Shown in pieces: positions 26,964 through 41,131 of a stretch of DNA of 64,000 bases. The position numbers and the translations under genes were made by a program. The DNA comes from Bombus terrestris (Eukaryota > Arthropoda > Insecta > Hymenoptera > Apidae): contig NW_025963556.1 in assembly GCF_910591885.1 (NCBI RefSeq), positions 1,550,001 to 1,614,000 on the forward strand. Reading direction: 5' to 3'. Below the pieces are notes generated by a model. The model was not told the DNA's origin and searched no databases. It worked only from the letters and a program-made list of their open reading frames with translations. Positions within the stretch are counted from its first letter, which is position 1; every line of letters starts with the position of its first letter.

Positions 26964-27967
26964 TTCGTTTTAACGTACAACGTTATATAGAATTACGATA
27001 TAACGCACAACGTTATGTCGTATTACGTTATAACTTATCATGTCATGTAGTATTACGTTATAACGTATGACGTTATGTAGTATTACGTTATTACGAATAA
27101 CGTTATAATGTGTAACTTTATAACGTATGACCTTATGTTGTATTACGTTATAACGTATAAAGACATGTAGTATTACGTTATAACGTATGACGTCATGTGG
27201 TATTACGTTATTACGAATATCGTAATATTGTATTACTTTATGACGTATGACGTCATGTAGTATTACTATATGACGTATGACGTCATGTAGTATTACTATA
27301 TGACGTATGACGTCATGTAGTATTAGGTTATAACGTATGAAGTTATGTATTATTACGATATAACGTATGACGTTAAGCAGTATTAGGTTATAACGTATGA
27401 CGTTATGTAGTATTAGGTTATAACGTATGGCGTTATGTAGTATTACGATATAACGTATGACGTTATGCAGTACTACGTTATAACGTATGACGTTATGTAG
27501 TGTTACGTTATAATGTATGACGTTATGTAGCATTACGGTATTTCGAACAACGTTGTATTGTGTTACTTTATAACGTATGACGTTATGTAGTGTTACGTTA
27601 TAACGTATGACGCCGTGTAGTATTACGTTATAAGTATAACATTATGTAGTATCACGTTATAGCGTATGACGTCATGTAATATTACTTTATGACGTATGAC
27701 GTCATGTAGTATTACTTTATGACGTATGACGTCATGTAGTATTACTTTATGACGTATGACGTCATGTAGTATTTCGTTATAACGTATGACGTTATGCAGT
27801 ATTACGATATAACGTATGACGTTATGCGGTATTAGGTTATAACTTATGACGTTATGGAGTATTACGTTATAACGTATGACGTCATGTGGTATTACGTTAT
27901 TACGAATAACGTTATATTATGTTACGTCATGTAGTATTACTTTATGACGTATGACGTCATGTAGTAT
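26964..27967 (+). repeat. HOR unit H17, 1,004 bp, N-type end
   Basis: Copy of H14 (shift 4,483 bp) and of H19 (shift 3,284 bp), with two CTATATG monomers and the ATAATGTGTAAC and ATATTACTTT marks. It opens the first full 3,284-bp super-unit. Confidence 0.87.
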
Positions 27968-30247
27968 TTCGTTTTAACGTACAACGTTATATAGAATTAC
28001 GATATAACGCACAACGTTATGTCGTATTACGTTATAACTTATCATGTCATGTAGTATTACGTTATAACGTATGACGTTATGTAGTATTACGTTATTACGA
28101 ATAACGTTATATTGTGTAACTTTATAACGTATGACCTTATGTTGTATTACGTTATAACGTATAAAGACATGTAGTATTACGTTATAACGTATGACGTCAT
28201 GTGGTATTACGTTATTACGAATATCGTAATATTGTATTACTTTATGACGTATGACGTCATGTAGTATTACTATATGACGTATGACGTCATGTAGTATTAC
28301 TATATGACGTATGACGTCATGTAGTATTACTATATGACGTATGACGTCATGTAGTATTATTATATGACGTATGACGTCATGTAGTATTACTTTATGACGT
28401 ATGACGTCATGTAGTATTACTTTATGACGTATGACGTCATGTAGTATTACTTTATGACGTATGACGTCATGTAGTATTTCGTTATAACGTATGACGTTAT
28501 GCAGTATTACGATATAACGTATGACGTTATGCGGTATTACGTTATAACGTATGACGTCATGTGGTATTACGTTATTACGAATAACGTTATATTATGTTAC
28601 GTTATGTAGTATTACTTTATGACGTATGACGTCATGTAGTATTACGATATAACGTATGACGTCATGTAGTATTACTTTATGACGTATGACGTCATGTAGT
28701 ATTACGATATAACGTATGACGTTATGCAGTACTACGTTATAACGTATGACGTTATGTAGTGTTACGTTATAACGTATGACGTTATGTATTAGTACGATAT
28801 AACGTATGACGTTATGCAGTATGAGGTTATAACGTATGACGTCATGTAGTTTTGGGTTATAACGTATGACGTCATGTAGTATTAGGTTATAACGTATGCC
28901 GTCATGTAGTATTACGTTATAACATATGACGTCATGTAGTAATACGATATAACGTACAACGTTATATAGAATTACGATATAACGCACAACGTTATGTCGT
29001 ATTACGTTATAACGTATCATGTCATGTAGTATTACGTTATTACGAATAACGTTATATTGTGTTACCTTATAACGTGTGACCTTTTGTTGTATTACGTTAT
29101 AACGTATAAAGACATGTAGTATTACGTTGTAACGTATGACGTCATGTAGTATTACTTTATGACGTATGACGTCATGTAGTATTATGTTATAACATATGCC
29201 GTCATGTAGTATTACGTTATAACATATGACGTCATGTAATATTACGATATAACGTACAGCGTTATATAGAATTACGATATAACGCACAACGTTATGTCGT
29301 ATTACGTTATACCGTATGACGTTATATTGTGTTACTTTATGACGTATGACGTCATGTAGTATTACTTTATGACGTATGCCGTCATGTAGTATTACGTTAT
29401 AACATATGACGTCATGTAGTAATACGATATAACGTACAACGTTATATAGAATTACGATATAACGCACAACGTTATGTCGTATTACGTTATAACGTATCAT
29501 GTCATGTAGTATTACGTTATAACGAATGACGTTATGGAGTATTACGTTATAACGTATGACGCCATGTGGTATTACGTTATTACGAATAACGTTATATTAT
29601 GTTACTTTATGACATATGACGTCATGTAGTATTACTTTATGACGTATGACGTCATGTAGTATTACTTTATGACGTATGACGTCATGTAGTATTACTTTAT
29701 GACGTATGACGTCATGCAGTATTACTTTATGACGTATGACGTCATGTAGTATTTCGTTATAACGTATGACGTTATGCAGTATTACGATATAACGTATGAC
29801 GTTATGCGGTATTAGGTTATAACTTATGACGTTATGGAGTATTACGTTATAACGTATGACGTCATGTGGTATTACGTTATTACGAATAACGTTATATTAT
29901 GTTACGTAATGTAGTATTACTTTATGACGTATGACGTCATGTAGTATTACTTTATGACGTATGACGTCATGTAGTATTACTTTATGACGTATGACGTCAT
30001 GTAGTATTACTTTATGACGTATGACGTCATGTAGTATTACTTTATGACGTATGACGTCATGTAGTATTACTTTATGACGTATGACGTCATGTAGTATTTC
30101 GTTATAACGTATGACGTTATGCAGTATTACGATATAACGTATGACGTTATGCAGTATTAGGTTATAACGTATGACGTCATGTAGTATTACTTTATGACGT
30201 ATGACGTCATGTAGTATTACTTTATGACGTATGACGTCATGTAGTAT
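27968..30247 (+). repeat. HOR unit H18, 2,280 bp, carries a Q block, L-type end
   Basis: Complete version of the composite unit: three CTATATG, one TTATATG, type A copies, GCGGTATTACG, dyad, half-monomer near 28600, Q block, then long terminal element. No 29-bp monomer, so its length is exactly 76 monomers. Confidence 0.87.
28779..29618 (+). repeat. Q block in H18, 840 bp
   Basis: Standard 28-monomer block. By eye it matches the Q block of H20 except for a single T to G change there (GTGTTACC here, GTGTGACC near 32343), consistent with very recent duplication. Confidence 0.88.
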
Positions 30248-31251
30248 TTCGTTTTAACGTACAACGTTATATAGAATTACGATATAACGCACAACGTTAT
30301 GTCGTATTACGTTATAACTTATCATGTCATGTAGTATTACGTTATAACGTATGACGTTATGTAGTATTACGTTATTACGAATAACGTTATAATGTGTAAC
30401 TTTATAACGTATGACCTTATGTTGTATTACGTTATAACGTATAAAGACATGTAGTATTACGTTATAACGTATGACGTCATGTGGTATTACGTTATTACGA
30501 ATATCGTAATATTGTATTACTTTATGACGTATGACGTCATGTAGTATTACTATATGACGTATGACGTCATGTAGTATTACTATATGACGTATGACGTCAT
30601 GTAGTATTAGGTTATAACGTATGAAGTTATGTATTATTACGATATAACGTATGACGTTAAGCAGTATTAGGTTATAACGTATGACGTTATGTAGTATTAG
30701 GTTATAACGTATGGCGTTATGTAGTATTACGATATAACGTATGACGTTATGCAGTACTACGTTATAACGTATGACGTTATGTAGTGTTACGTTATAATGT
30801 ATGACGTTATGTAGCATTACGGTATTTCGAACAACGTTGTATTGTGTTACTTTATAACGTATGACGTTATGTAGTGTTACGTTATAACGTATGACGCCGT
30901 GTAGTATTACGTTATAAGTATAACATTATGTAGTATCACGTTATAGCGTATGACGTCATGTAATATTACTTTATGACGTATGACGTCATGTAGTATTACT
31001 TTATGACGTATGACGTCATGTAGTATTACTTTATGACGTATGACGTCATGTAGTATTTCGTTATAACGTATGACGTTATGCAGTATTACGATATAACGTA
31101 TGACGTTATGCGGTATTAGGTTATAACTTATGACGTTATGGAGTATTACGTTATAACGTATGACGTCATGTGGTATTACGTTATTACGAATAACGTTATA
31201 TTATGTTACGTCATGTAGTATTACTTTATGACGTATGACGTCATGTAGTAT
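30248..31251 (+). repeat. HOR unit H19, 1,004 bp, N-type end
   Basis: Second copy of H17, same length and marks, 3,284 bp downstream. It is the last unit to the right with ATAATGTGTAAC. Confidence 0.87.
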
Positions 31252-33531
31252 TTCGTTTTAACGTACAACGTTATATAGAATTACGATATAACGCACAACG
31301 TTATGTCGTATTACGTTATAACTTATCATGTCATGTAGTATTACGTTATAACGTATGACGTTATGTAGTATTACGTTATTACGAATAACGTTATATTGTG
31401 TAACTTTATAACGTATGACCTTATGTTGTATTACGTTATAACGTATAAAGACATGTAGTATTACGTTATAACGTATGACGTCATGTGGTATTACGTTATT
31501 ACGAATATCGTAATATTGTATTACTTTATGACGTATGACGTCATGTAGTATTACTATATGACGTATGACGTCATGTAGTATTACTATATGACGTATGACG
31601 TCATGTAGTATTACTATATGACGTATGACGTCATGTAGTATTATTATATGACGTATGACGTCATGTAGTATTACTTTATGACGTATGACGTCATGTAGTA
31701 TTACTTTATGACGTATGACGTCATGTAGTATTACTTTATGACGTATGACGTCATGTAGTATTTCGTTATAACGTATGACGTTATGCAGTATTACGATATA
31801 ACGTATGACGTTATGCGGTATTACGTTATAACGTATGACGTCATGTGGTATTACGTTATTACGAATAACGTTATATTATGTTACGTTATGTAGTATTACT
31901 TTATGACGTATGACGTCATGTAGTATTACGATATAACGTATGACGTCATGTAGTATTACTTTATGACGTATGACGTCATGTAGTATTACGATATAACGTA
32001 TGACGTTATGCAGTACTACGTTATAACGTATGACGTTATGTAGTGTTACGTTATAACGTATGACGTTATGTATTAGTACGATATAACGTATGACGTTATG
32101 CAGTATGAGGTTATAACGTATGACGTCATGTAGTTTTGGGTTATAACGTATGACGTCATGTAGTATTAGGTTATAACGTATGCCGTCATGTAGTATTACG
32201 TTATAACATATGACGTCATGTAGTAATACGATATAACGTACAACGTTATATAGAATTACGATATAACGCACAACGTTATGTCGTATTACGTTATAACGTA
32301 TCATGTCATGTAGTATTACGTTATTACGAATAACGTTATATTGTGTGACCTTATAACGTGTGACCTTTTGTTGTATTACGTTATAACGTATAAAGACATG
32401 TAGTATTACGTTGTAACGTATGACGTCATGTAGTATTACTTTATGACGTATGACGTCATGTAGTATTATGTTATAACATATGCCGTCATGTAGTATTACG
32501 TTATAACATATGACGTCATGTAATATTACGATATAACGTACAGCGTTATATAGAATTACGATATAACGCACAACGTTATGTCGTATTACGTTATACCGTA
32601 TGACGTTATATTGTGTTACTTTATGACGTATGACGTCATGTAGTATTACTTTATGACGTATGCCGTCATGTAGTATTACGTTATAACATATGACGTCATG
32701 TAGTAATACGATATAACGTACAACGTTATATAGAATTACGATATAACGCACAACGTTATGTCGTATTACGTTATAACGTATCATGTCATGTAGTATTACG
32801 TTATAACGAATGACGTTATGGAGTATTACGTTATAACGTATGACGCCATGTGGTATTACGTTATTACGAATAACGTTATATTATGTTACTTTATGACATA
32901 TGACGTCATGTAGTATTACTTTATGACGTATGACGTCATGTAGTATTACTTTATGACGTATGACGTCATGTAGTATTACTTTATGACGTATGACGTCATG
33001 CAGTATTACTTTATGACGTATGACGTCATGTAGTATTTCGTTATAACGTATGACGTTATGCAGTATTACGATATAACGTATGACGTTATGCGGTATTAGG
33101 TTATAACTTATGACGTTATGGAGTATTACGTTATAACGTATGACGTCATGTGGTATTACGTTATTACGAATAACGTTATATTATGTTACGTAATGTAGTA
33201 TTACTTTATGACGTATGACGTCATGTAGTATTACTTTATGACGTATGACGTCATGTAGTATTACTTTATGACGTATGACGTCATGTAGTATTACTTTATG
33301 ACGTATGACGTCATGTAGTATTACTTTATGACGTATGACGTCATGTAGTATTACTTTATGACGTATGACGTCATGTAGTATTTCGTTATAACGTATGACG
33401 TTATGCAGTATTACGATATAACGTATGACGTTATGCAGTATTAGGTTATAACGTATGACGTCATGTAGTATTACTTTATGACGTATGACGTCATGTAGTA
33501 TTACTTTATGACGTATGACGTCATGTAGTAT
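31252..33531 (+). repeat. HOR unit H20, 2,280 bp, carries a Q block, L-type end
   Basis: Second copy of H18 at a shift of 3,284 bp; the equal length and nearly identical text close the amplified region. The only difference noticed is GTGTGACC near 32343. Confidence 0.87.
32063..32902 (+). repeat. Q block in H20, 840 bp
   Basis: Same markers as in H18. The near absence of divergence makes these two blocks useful for dating the duplication or for detecting an assembly duplication. Confidence 0.88.
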
Positions 33532-34955
33532 TTCGTTTTAACGTACAACGTTATATAGAATTACGATATAACGCACAACGTTATGTCGTATTACGTTATA
33601 ACTTATCATGTCATGTAGTATTACGTTATAACGTATGACGTTATGTAGTATTACGTTATTACGAATAACGTTATATTGTGTAACTTTATAACGTATGACC
33701 TTATGTTGTATTACGTTATAACGTATAAAGACATGTAGTATTACGTTATAACGTATGACGTCATGTGGTATTACGTTATTACGAATATCGTAATATTGTA
33801 TTACTTTATGACGTATGACGTCATGTAGTATTACTATATGACGTATGACGTCATGTAGTATTACTATATGACGTATGACGTCATGTAGTATTAGGTTATA
33901 ACGTATGAAGTTATGTATTATTACGATATAACGTATGACGTTAAGCAGTATTAGGTTATAACGTATGACGTTATGTAGTATTAGGTTATAACGTATGGCG
34001 TTATGTAGTATTACGATATAACGTATGACGTTATGCAGTACTACGTTATAACGTATGACGTTATGTAGTGTTACGTTATAATGTATGACGTTATGTAGCA
34101 TTACGGTATTTCGAACAACGTTGTATTGTGTTACTTTATAACGTATGACGTTATGTAGTGTTACGTTATAACGTATGACGCCGTGTAGTATTACGTTATA
34201 GGTATAACATTATGTAGTATCACGTTATAGCGTATGACGTCATGTAATATTGCTTTATGACGTATGACGTCATGTAGTATTTCCTTATAACGTATGACGT
34301 TATGTAGTATTACGATATAACGTATGACGTCATGTAGTATTACTTTATGACGTATGACGTCATGTAGTATTACTTTATGACGTATGACGTCATGTAGTAT
34401 TACTTTATGACGTATGACGTCATGAAGTATTTCGTTATAACGTATGACGTTATGCAGTATTACGATATAACGTATGACGTTATGCGGTATTAGGTTATAA
34501 CTTATGACGTTATGGAGTATTACGTTATAACGTATGACGTCATGTGGTAGTACGTTATTACGAATAACGTTATATTATGTTACGTCATGTAGTATTACTT
34601 TATGACGTATGACGTCATGTAGTATTACTTTATGACGTATGACGTCATGTAGTATTACTTTATGACGTATGACGTCATGTAGTATTACTTTATGACGTAT
34701 GACGTCATGTAGTATTACTTTATGACGTATGACGTCATGTAGTATTACTTTATGACGTATGACGTCATGTAGTATTACTTTATGACGTATGACGTCATGT
34801 AGTATTTCGTTATAACGTATGACGTTATGCAGTATTACTTTATGACGTATGACGTCATGTAGTATTACTTTATGACGTATGACGTCATGTAGTATTACTT
34901 TATGACGTATGACGTCATGTAGTATTACTTTATGACGTATGACGTCATGTAGTAT
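33532..34955 (+). repeat. HOR unit H21, 1,424 bp, S-type end
   Basis: Two CTATATG monomers. The 29-bp monomer near 34190-34218 reads TTATAGGTATAAC instead of TTATAAGTATAAC, and GTGGTAGTACG near 34545 is also private. It returns to the ATATTGTGTAAC spelling, so it lies outside the 3,284-bp amplification. Confidence 0.86.
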
Positions 34956-36259
34956 TTCGTTTTAACGTACAACGTTATATAGAATTACGATATAACGCAC
35001 AACGTTATGTCGTATTACGTTATAACTTATCATGTCATGTAGTATTACGTTATAACGTATGACGTTATGTAGTATTACGTTATTACGAATAACGTTATAT
35101 TGTGTAACTTTATAACGTATGACCTTATGTTGTATTACGTTATAACGTATAAAGACATGTAGTATTACGTTATAACGTATGACGTCATGTGGTATTACGT
35201 TATTACGAATATCGTAATATTGTATTACTTTATGACGTATGACGTCATGTAGTATTACTATATGACGTATGACGTCATGTAGTATTACTATATGACGTAT
35301 GACGTCATGTAGTATTAGGTTATAACGTATGAAGTTATGTATTATTACGATATAACGTGTGACGTTAAGCAGTATTAGGTTATAACGTATGACGTTATGT
35401 AGTATTAGGTTATAACGTATGGCGTTATGTAGTATTACGATATAACGTATGACGTTATGCAGTACTACGTTATAACGTATGATGTTATGTAGTGTTACGT
35501 TATAACGTATGACGCCGTGTAGTATTACGTTATAAGTATAACATTATGTAGTATCACGTTATAGCGTATGACGTCATGTAGTATTACGTTATTACGAATA
35601 TCGTAATATTGTGTTACTTTATGACGTATGACGTCATGTAATATTGCTTTATGACGTATGACGTCATGTAGTATTTCCTTATAACGTATGACGTTATGTA
35701 GTATTACTTTATGACGTATGACGTCATGTAGTATTACTTTATGACGTATGACGTCATGTAGTATTTCGTTATAACGTATGACGTTATGCAGTATTACGAT
35801 ATAACGTATGACGTTATGCGGTATTAGGTTATAACTTATGACGTTATGGAGTATTACGTTATAACGTATGACGTCATGTGGTATTACGTTATTACGAATA
35901 ACGTTATATTATGTTACGTAATGTAGTATTACTTTATGACGTATGACGTCATGTAGTATTACTTTATGACGTATGACGTCATGTAGTATTACTTTATGAC
36001 GTATGACGTCATGTAGTATTACTTTATGACGTATGACGTCATGTAGTATTACTTTATGACGTATGACGTCATGTAGTATTACTTTATGACGTATGACGTC
36101 ATGTAGTATTTCGTTATAACGTATGACGTTATGCAGTATTACGATATAACGTATGACGTTATGCAGTATTAGGTTATAACGTATGACGTCATGTAGTATT
36201 ACTTTATGACGTATGACGTCATGTAGTATTACTTTATGACGTATGACGTCATGTAGTAT
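34956..36259 (+). repeat. HOR unit H22, 1,304 bp, L-type end
   Basis: It has the H3-like deleted core (TGATGTTATG junction near 35480) and the 60-bp insertion after the 29-bp monomer. ACGTGTGACGTTAAGC near 35356 is shared with H26 and H29, tying the three together as one lineage. Confidence 0.86.
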
Positions 36260-37564
36260 TTCGTTTTAACGTACAACGTTATATAGAATTACGATATAAC
36301 GCACAACGTTATGTCGTATTACGTTATAACTTATCATGTCATGTAGTATTACGTTATAACGTATGACGTTATGTAGTATTACGTTATTACGAATAACGTT
36401 ATATTGTGTAACTTTATAACGTATGACCTTATGTTGTATTACGTTATAACGTATAAAGACATGTAGTATTACGTTATAACGTATGACGTCATGTGGTATT
36501 ACGTTATTACGAATATCGTAATATTGTATTACTTTATGACGTATGACGTCATGTAGTATTACTATATGACGTATGACGTCATGTAGTATTACTATATGAC
36601 GTATGACGTCATGTAGTATTAGGTTATAACGTATAAAGTTATGTATTATTACGATATAACGTATGACGTTAAGCAGTATTAGGTTATAACGTATGACGTT
36701 ATGTAGTATTAGGTTATAACGTATGGCGTTATGTAGTATTACGATATAACGTATGACGTTATGTAGTATTACGATATAACGTATGACGTCATGTAGTATT
36801 ACTTTATGACGTATGACGTCATGTAGTATTACTTTATGACGTATGACGTCATGTAGTATTACTTTATGACGTATGACGTTATGAAGTATTTCGTTATAAC
36901 GTATGACGTTATGTAGCATTACGGTATTTCGAACAACGTTGTATTGTGTTACTTTATAACGTATGACGTTATGTAGTGTTACGTTATAACGTATGACGTC
37001 ATGTAGTATTACTTTATGACGTATGACGTCATGTAGTATTACTTTATGACGTATGACGTCATGTAGTATTACTTTATGACGTATGACGTTATGAAGTATT
37101 TCGTTATAACGTATGACGTTATGCAGTATTACGATATAACGTATGACGTTATGCGGTATTAGGTTATAACTTATGACGTTATGGAGTATTACGTTATAAC
37201 GTATGACGTCATGTGGTATTACGTTATTACGAATAACGTTATATTATGTTACGTCATGTAGTATTACTTTATGACGTATGACGTCATGTAGTATTACTTT
37301 ATGACGTATGACGTCATGTAGTATTACTTTATGACGTATGACGTCATGTAGTATTACTTTATGACGTATGACGTCATGTAGTATCACTTTATGACGTATG
37401 ACGTCATGTAGTATTTCGTTATAACGTATGACGTTATGCAGTATTACTTTATGACGTATGACGTCATGTAGTATTACTTTATGACGTATGACGTCATGTA
37501 GTATTACTTTATGACGTATGACGTCATGTAGTATTACTTTATGACGTATGACGTCATGTAGTAT
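36260..37564 (+). repeat. HOR unit H23, 1,305 bp, S-type end, internally rearranged
   Basis: A segment of type A copies with GAAGTATTTCG (near 36770-36900) has replaced part of the core, and an almost identical segment recurs near 36989-37105. The GCCGTG segment and the 29-bp monomer are absent, so the length is an exact multiple of 15. ACGTATAAAGTTATG near 36631 is shared with H25, H27 and H30. Confidence 0.86.
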
Positions 37565-38463
37565 TTCGTTTTAACGTACAACGTTATATAGAATTACGAT
37601 ATAACGCACAACGTTATGTCGTATTACGTTATAACTTATCATGTCATGTAGTATTACGTTATAACGTATGACGTTATGTAGTATTACGTTATTACGAATA
37701 ACGTTATATTGTGTAACTTTATAACGTATGACCTTATGTTGTATTACGTTATAACGTATAAAGACATGTAGTATTACGTTATAACGTATGACGTCATGTG
37801 GTATTACGTTATTACGAATATCGTAATATTGTATTACTTTATGACGTATGACGTCATGTAGTATTACTATATGACGTATGACGTCATGTAGTATTAGGTT
37901 ATAACGTATGAAGTTATGTATTATTACGATATAACGTATGACGTTAAGCAGTATTAGGTTATAACGTATGACGTTATGTAGTATTAGGTTATAACGTATG
38001 GCGTTATGTAGTATTACGATATAACGTATGACGTTATGCAGTACTACGTTATAACGTATGACGTTATGTAGTGTTACGTTATAATGTATGACGTTATGTA
38101 GCATTACGGTATTTCGAACAACGTTGTATTGTGTTACTTTATAACGTATGATGTTATGTAGTGTTACGTTATAACGTATGACGCCGTGTAGTATTACGTT
38201 ATAAGTATAACATTATGTAGTATCACGTTATAGCGTATGACGTCATGTAGTATTACGTTATTACGAATATCGTAATATTGTGTTACTTTATGACGTATGA
38301 CGTCATGTAATATTGCTTTATGACGTATGACGTCATGTAGTATTTCCTTATAACGTATGACGTTATGTAGTATTACTTTATGACGTATGACGTCATGTAG
38401 TATTACTTTATGACGTATGACGTCATGTAGTATTACTTTATGACGTATGACGTCATGTAGTAT
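37565..38463 (+). repeat. HOR unit H24, 899 bp, lacks half-monomer and inverted-repeat segment
   Basis: One CTATATG monomer, then GGTATTTCG, the 29-bp monomer (near 38194), the 60-bp insertion and three type A copies, ending directly at a worn start marker. Everything from the GCGG segment to the terminal element is deleted. H28 is its copy at a shift of 4,706 bp. Confidence 0.86.
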
Positions 38464-39827
38464 TTCGTTACAACGTATGACGTTATGTCGTATTACGTTA
38501 TAACTTATCATGTCATGTAGTATTACGTTATAACGTATGACGTTATGTAGTATTACGTTATTACGAATAACGTTATATTGTGTAACTTTATAACGTATGA
38601 CCTTATGTTGTATTACGTTATAACGTATAAAGACATGTAGTATTACGTTATAACGTATGACGTCATGTGGTATTACGTTATTACGAATATCGTAATATTG
38701 TATTACTTTATGACGTATGACGTCATGTAGTATTACTATATGACGTATGACGTCATGTAGTATTACTATATGACGTATGACGTCATGTAGTATTAGGTTA
38801 TAACGTATAAAGTTATGTATTATTACGATATAACGTATGACGTTAAGCAGTATTAGGTTATAACGTATGACGTTATGTAGTATTAGGTTATAACGTATGG
38901 CGTTATGTAGTATTACGATATAACGTATGACGTTATGCAGTACTACGTTATAACGTATGACGTTATGTAGTGTTACGTTATAATGTATGACGTTATGTAG
39001 CATTACGGTATTTCGAACAACGTTGTATTGTGTTACTTTATAACGTATGACGTTATGTAGTGTTACGTTATAACGTATGACGCCGTGTAGTATTACGTTA
39101 TAAGTATAACATTATGTAGTATCACGTTATAGCGTATGACGTCATGTAATATTGCTTTATGACGTATGACGTCATGTAGTATTTCCTTATAACGTATGAC
39201 GTTATGTAGTATTACGATATAACGTATGACGTCATGTAGTATTACTTTATGACGTATGACGTCATGTAGTATTACTTTATGACGTATGACGTCATGTAGT
39301 ATTACTTTATGACGTATGACGTTATGAAGTATTTCGTTATAACGTATGACGTTATGCAGTATTACGATATAACGTATGACGTTATGCGGTATTAGGTTAT
39401 AACTTATGACGTTATGGAGTATTACGTTATAACGTATGACGTCATGTGGTATTACGTTATTACGAATAACGTTATATTATGTTACGTCATGTAGTATTAC
39501 TTTATGACGTATGACGTCATGTAGTATTACTTTATGACGTATGACGTCATGTAGTATTACTTTATGACGTATGACGTCATGTAGTATTACTTTATGACGT
39601 ATGACGTCATGTAGTATTACTTTATGACGTATGACGTCATGTAGTATCACTTTATGACGTATGACGTCATGTAGTATTTCGTTATAACGTATGACGTTAT
39701 GCAGTATTACTTTATGACGTATGACGTCATGTAGTATTACTTTATGACGTATGACGTCATGTAGTATTACTTTATGACGTATGACGTCATGTAGTATTAC
39801 TTTATGACGTATGACGTCATGTAGTAT
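38464..39827 (+). repeat. HOR unit H25, 1,364 bp, S-type end, collapsed start marker
   Basis: The start reads TTCGTTACAACGTATGACG and is 30 bp shorter than the normal marker region before the shared GTCGTATTACG. Two CTATATG monomers, no 60-bp insertion, and a TATCACTTTATG mark near 39647 as in other S units of this stretch. Confidence 0.84.
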
Positions 39828-41131
39828 TTCGTTTTAACGTACAACGTTATATAGAATTACGATATAACGCACAACGTTATGTCGTATTACGTTATAACTT
39901 ATCATGTCATGTAGTATTACGTTATAACGTATGACGTTATGTAGTATTACGTTATTACGAATAACGTTATATTGTGTAACTTTATAACGTATGACCTTAT
40001 GTTGTATTACGTTATAACGTATAAAGACATGTAGTATTACGTTATAACGTATGACGTCATGTGGTATTACGTTATTACGAATATCGTAATATTGTATTAC
40101 TTTATGACGTATGACGTCATGTAGTATTACTATATGACGTATGACGTCATGTAGTATTACTATATGACGTATGACGTCATGTAGTATTAGGTTATAACGT
40201 ATGAAGTTATGTATTATTACGATATAACGTGTGACGTTAAGCAGTATTAGGTTATAACGTATGACGTTATGTAGTATTAGGTTATAACGTATGGCGTTAT
40301 GTAGTATTACCTTATAACGTATGACGTTATGCAGTACTACGTTATAACGTATGATGTTATGTAGTGTTACGTTATAACGTATGACGCCGTGTAGTATTAC
40401 GTTATAAGTATAACATTATGTAGTATCACGTTATAGCGTATGACGTCATGTAGTATTACGTTATTACGAATATCGTAATATTGTGTTACTTTATGACGTA
40501 TGACGTCATGTAATATTGCTTTATGACGTATGACGTCATGTAGTATTTCCTTATAACGTATGACGTTATGTAGTATTACTTTATGACGTATGACGTCATG
40601 TAGTATTACTTTATGACGTATGACGTCATGTAGTATTTCGTTATAACGTATGACGTTATGCAGTATTACGATATAACGTATGAAGTTATGCGGTATTAGG
40701 TTATAACTTATGACGTTATGGAGTATTACGTTATAACGTATGACGTCATGTGGTATTACGTTATTACGAATAACGTTATATTATGTTACGTAATGTAGTA
40801 TTACTTTATGACGTATGACGTCATGTAGTATTACTTTATGACGTATGACGTCATGTAGTATTACTTTATGACGTATGACGTCATGTAGTATTACTTTATG
40901 ACGTATGACGTCATGTAGTATTACTTTATGACGTATGACGTCATGTAGTATTACTTTATGACGTATGACGTCATGTAGTATTTCGTTATAACGTATGACG
41001 TTATGCAGTATTACGATATAACGTATGACGTTATGCAGTATTAGGTTATAACGTATGACGTCATGTAGTATTACTTTATGACGTATGACGTCATGTAGTA
41101 TTACTTTATGACGTATGACGTCATGTAGTAT
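39828..41131 (+). repeat. HOR unit H26, 1,304 bp, L-type end
   Basis: Same length and markers as H22 (shift 4,872 bp), including GTGTGACGTTAAGC near 40229. ATTACCTTATAACG near 40307 and TGAAGTTATGCGG near 40681 are private. Confidence 0.86.

Larger units (their letters stand above)
21237..30247 (+). repeat. Tandem 4.5-kb super-unit (H13-H15 and H16-H18)
   Basis: The orders H13-H14-H15 (4,513 bp) and H16-H17-H18 (4,498 bp) are parallel. Rare spellings such as GAAAAACG (21847 and 26330), GACGCTATGC and TTTATGGCG recur at a shift of 4,483 bp. This layer sits above the 3,284-bp layer, giving monomer, unit, composite and super-unit levels. Confidence 0.85.
26964..33531 (+). repeat. Two tandem copies of a 3,284-bp super-unit
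   Basis: H17+H18 (26964-30247) and H19+H20 (30248-33531) are each 1,004 plus 2,280 bp and agree base for base wherever I compared them, apart from one change near 32343. A third, slightly shorter copy (3,269 bp, 15-bp deletion) is H14+H15 at 22481-25749, separated by H16. Confidence 0.88.
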
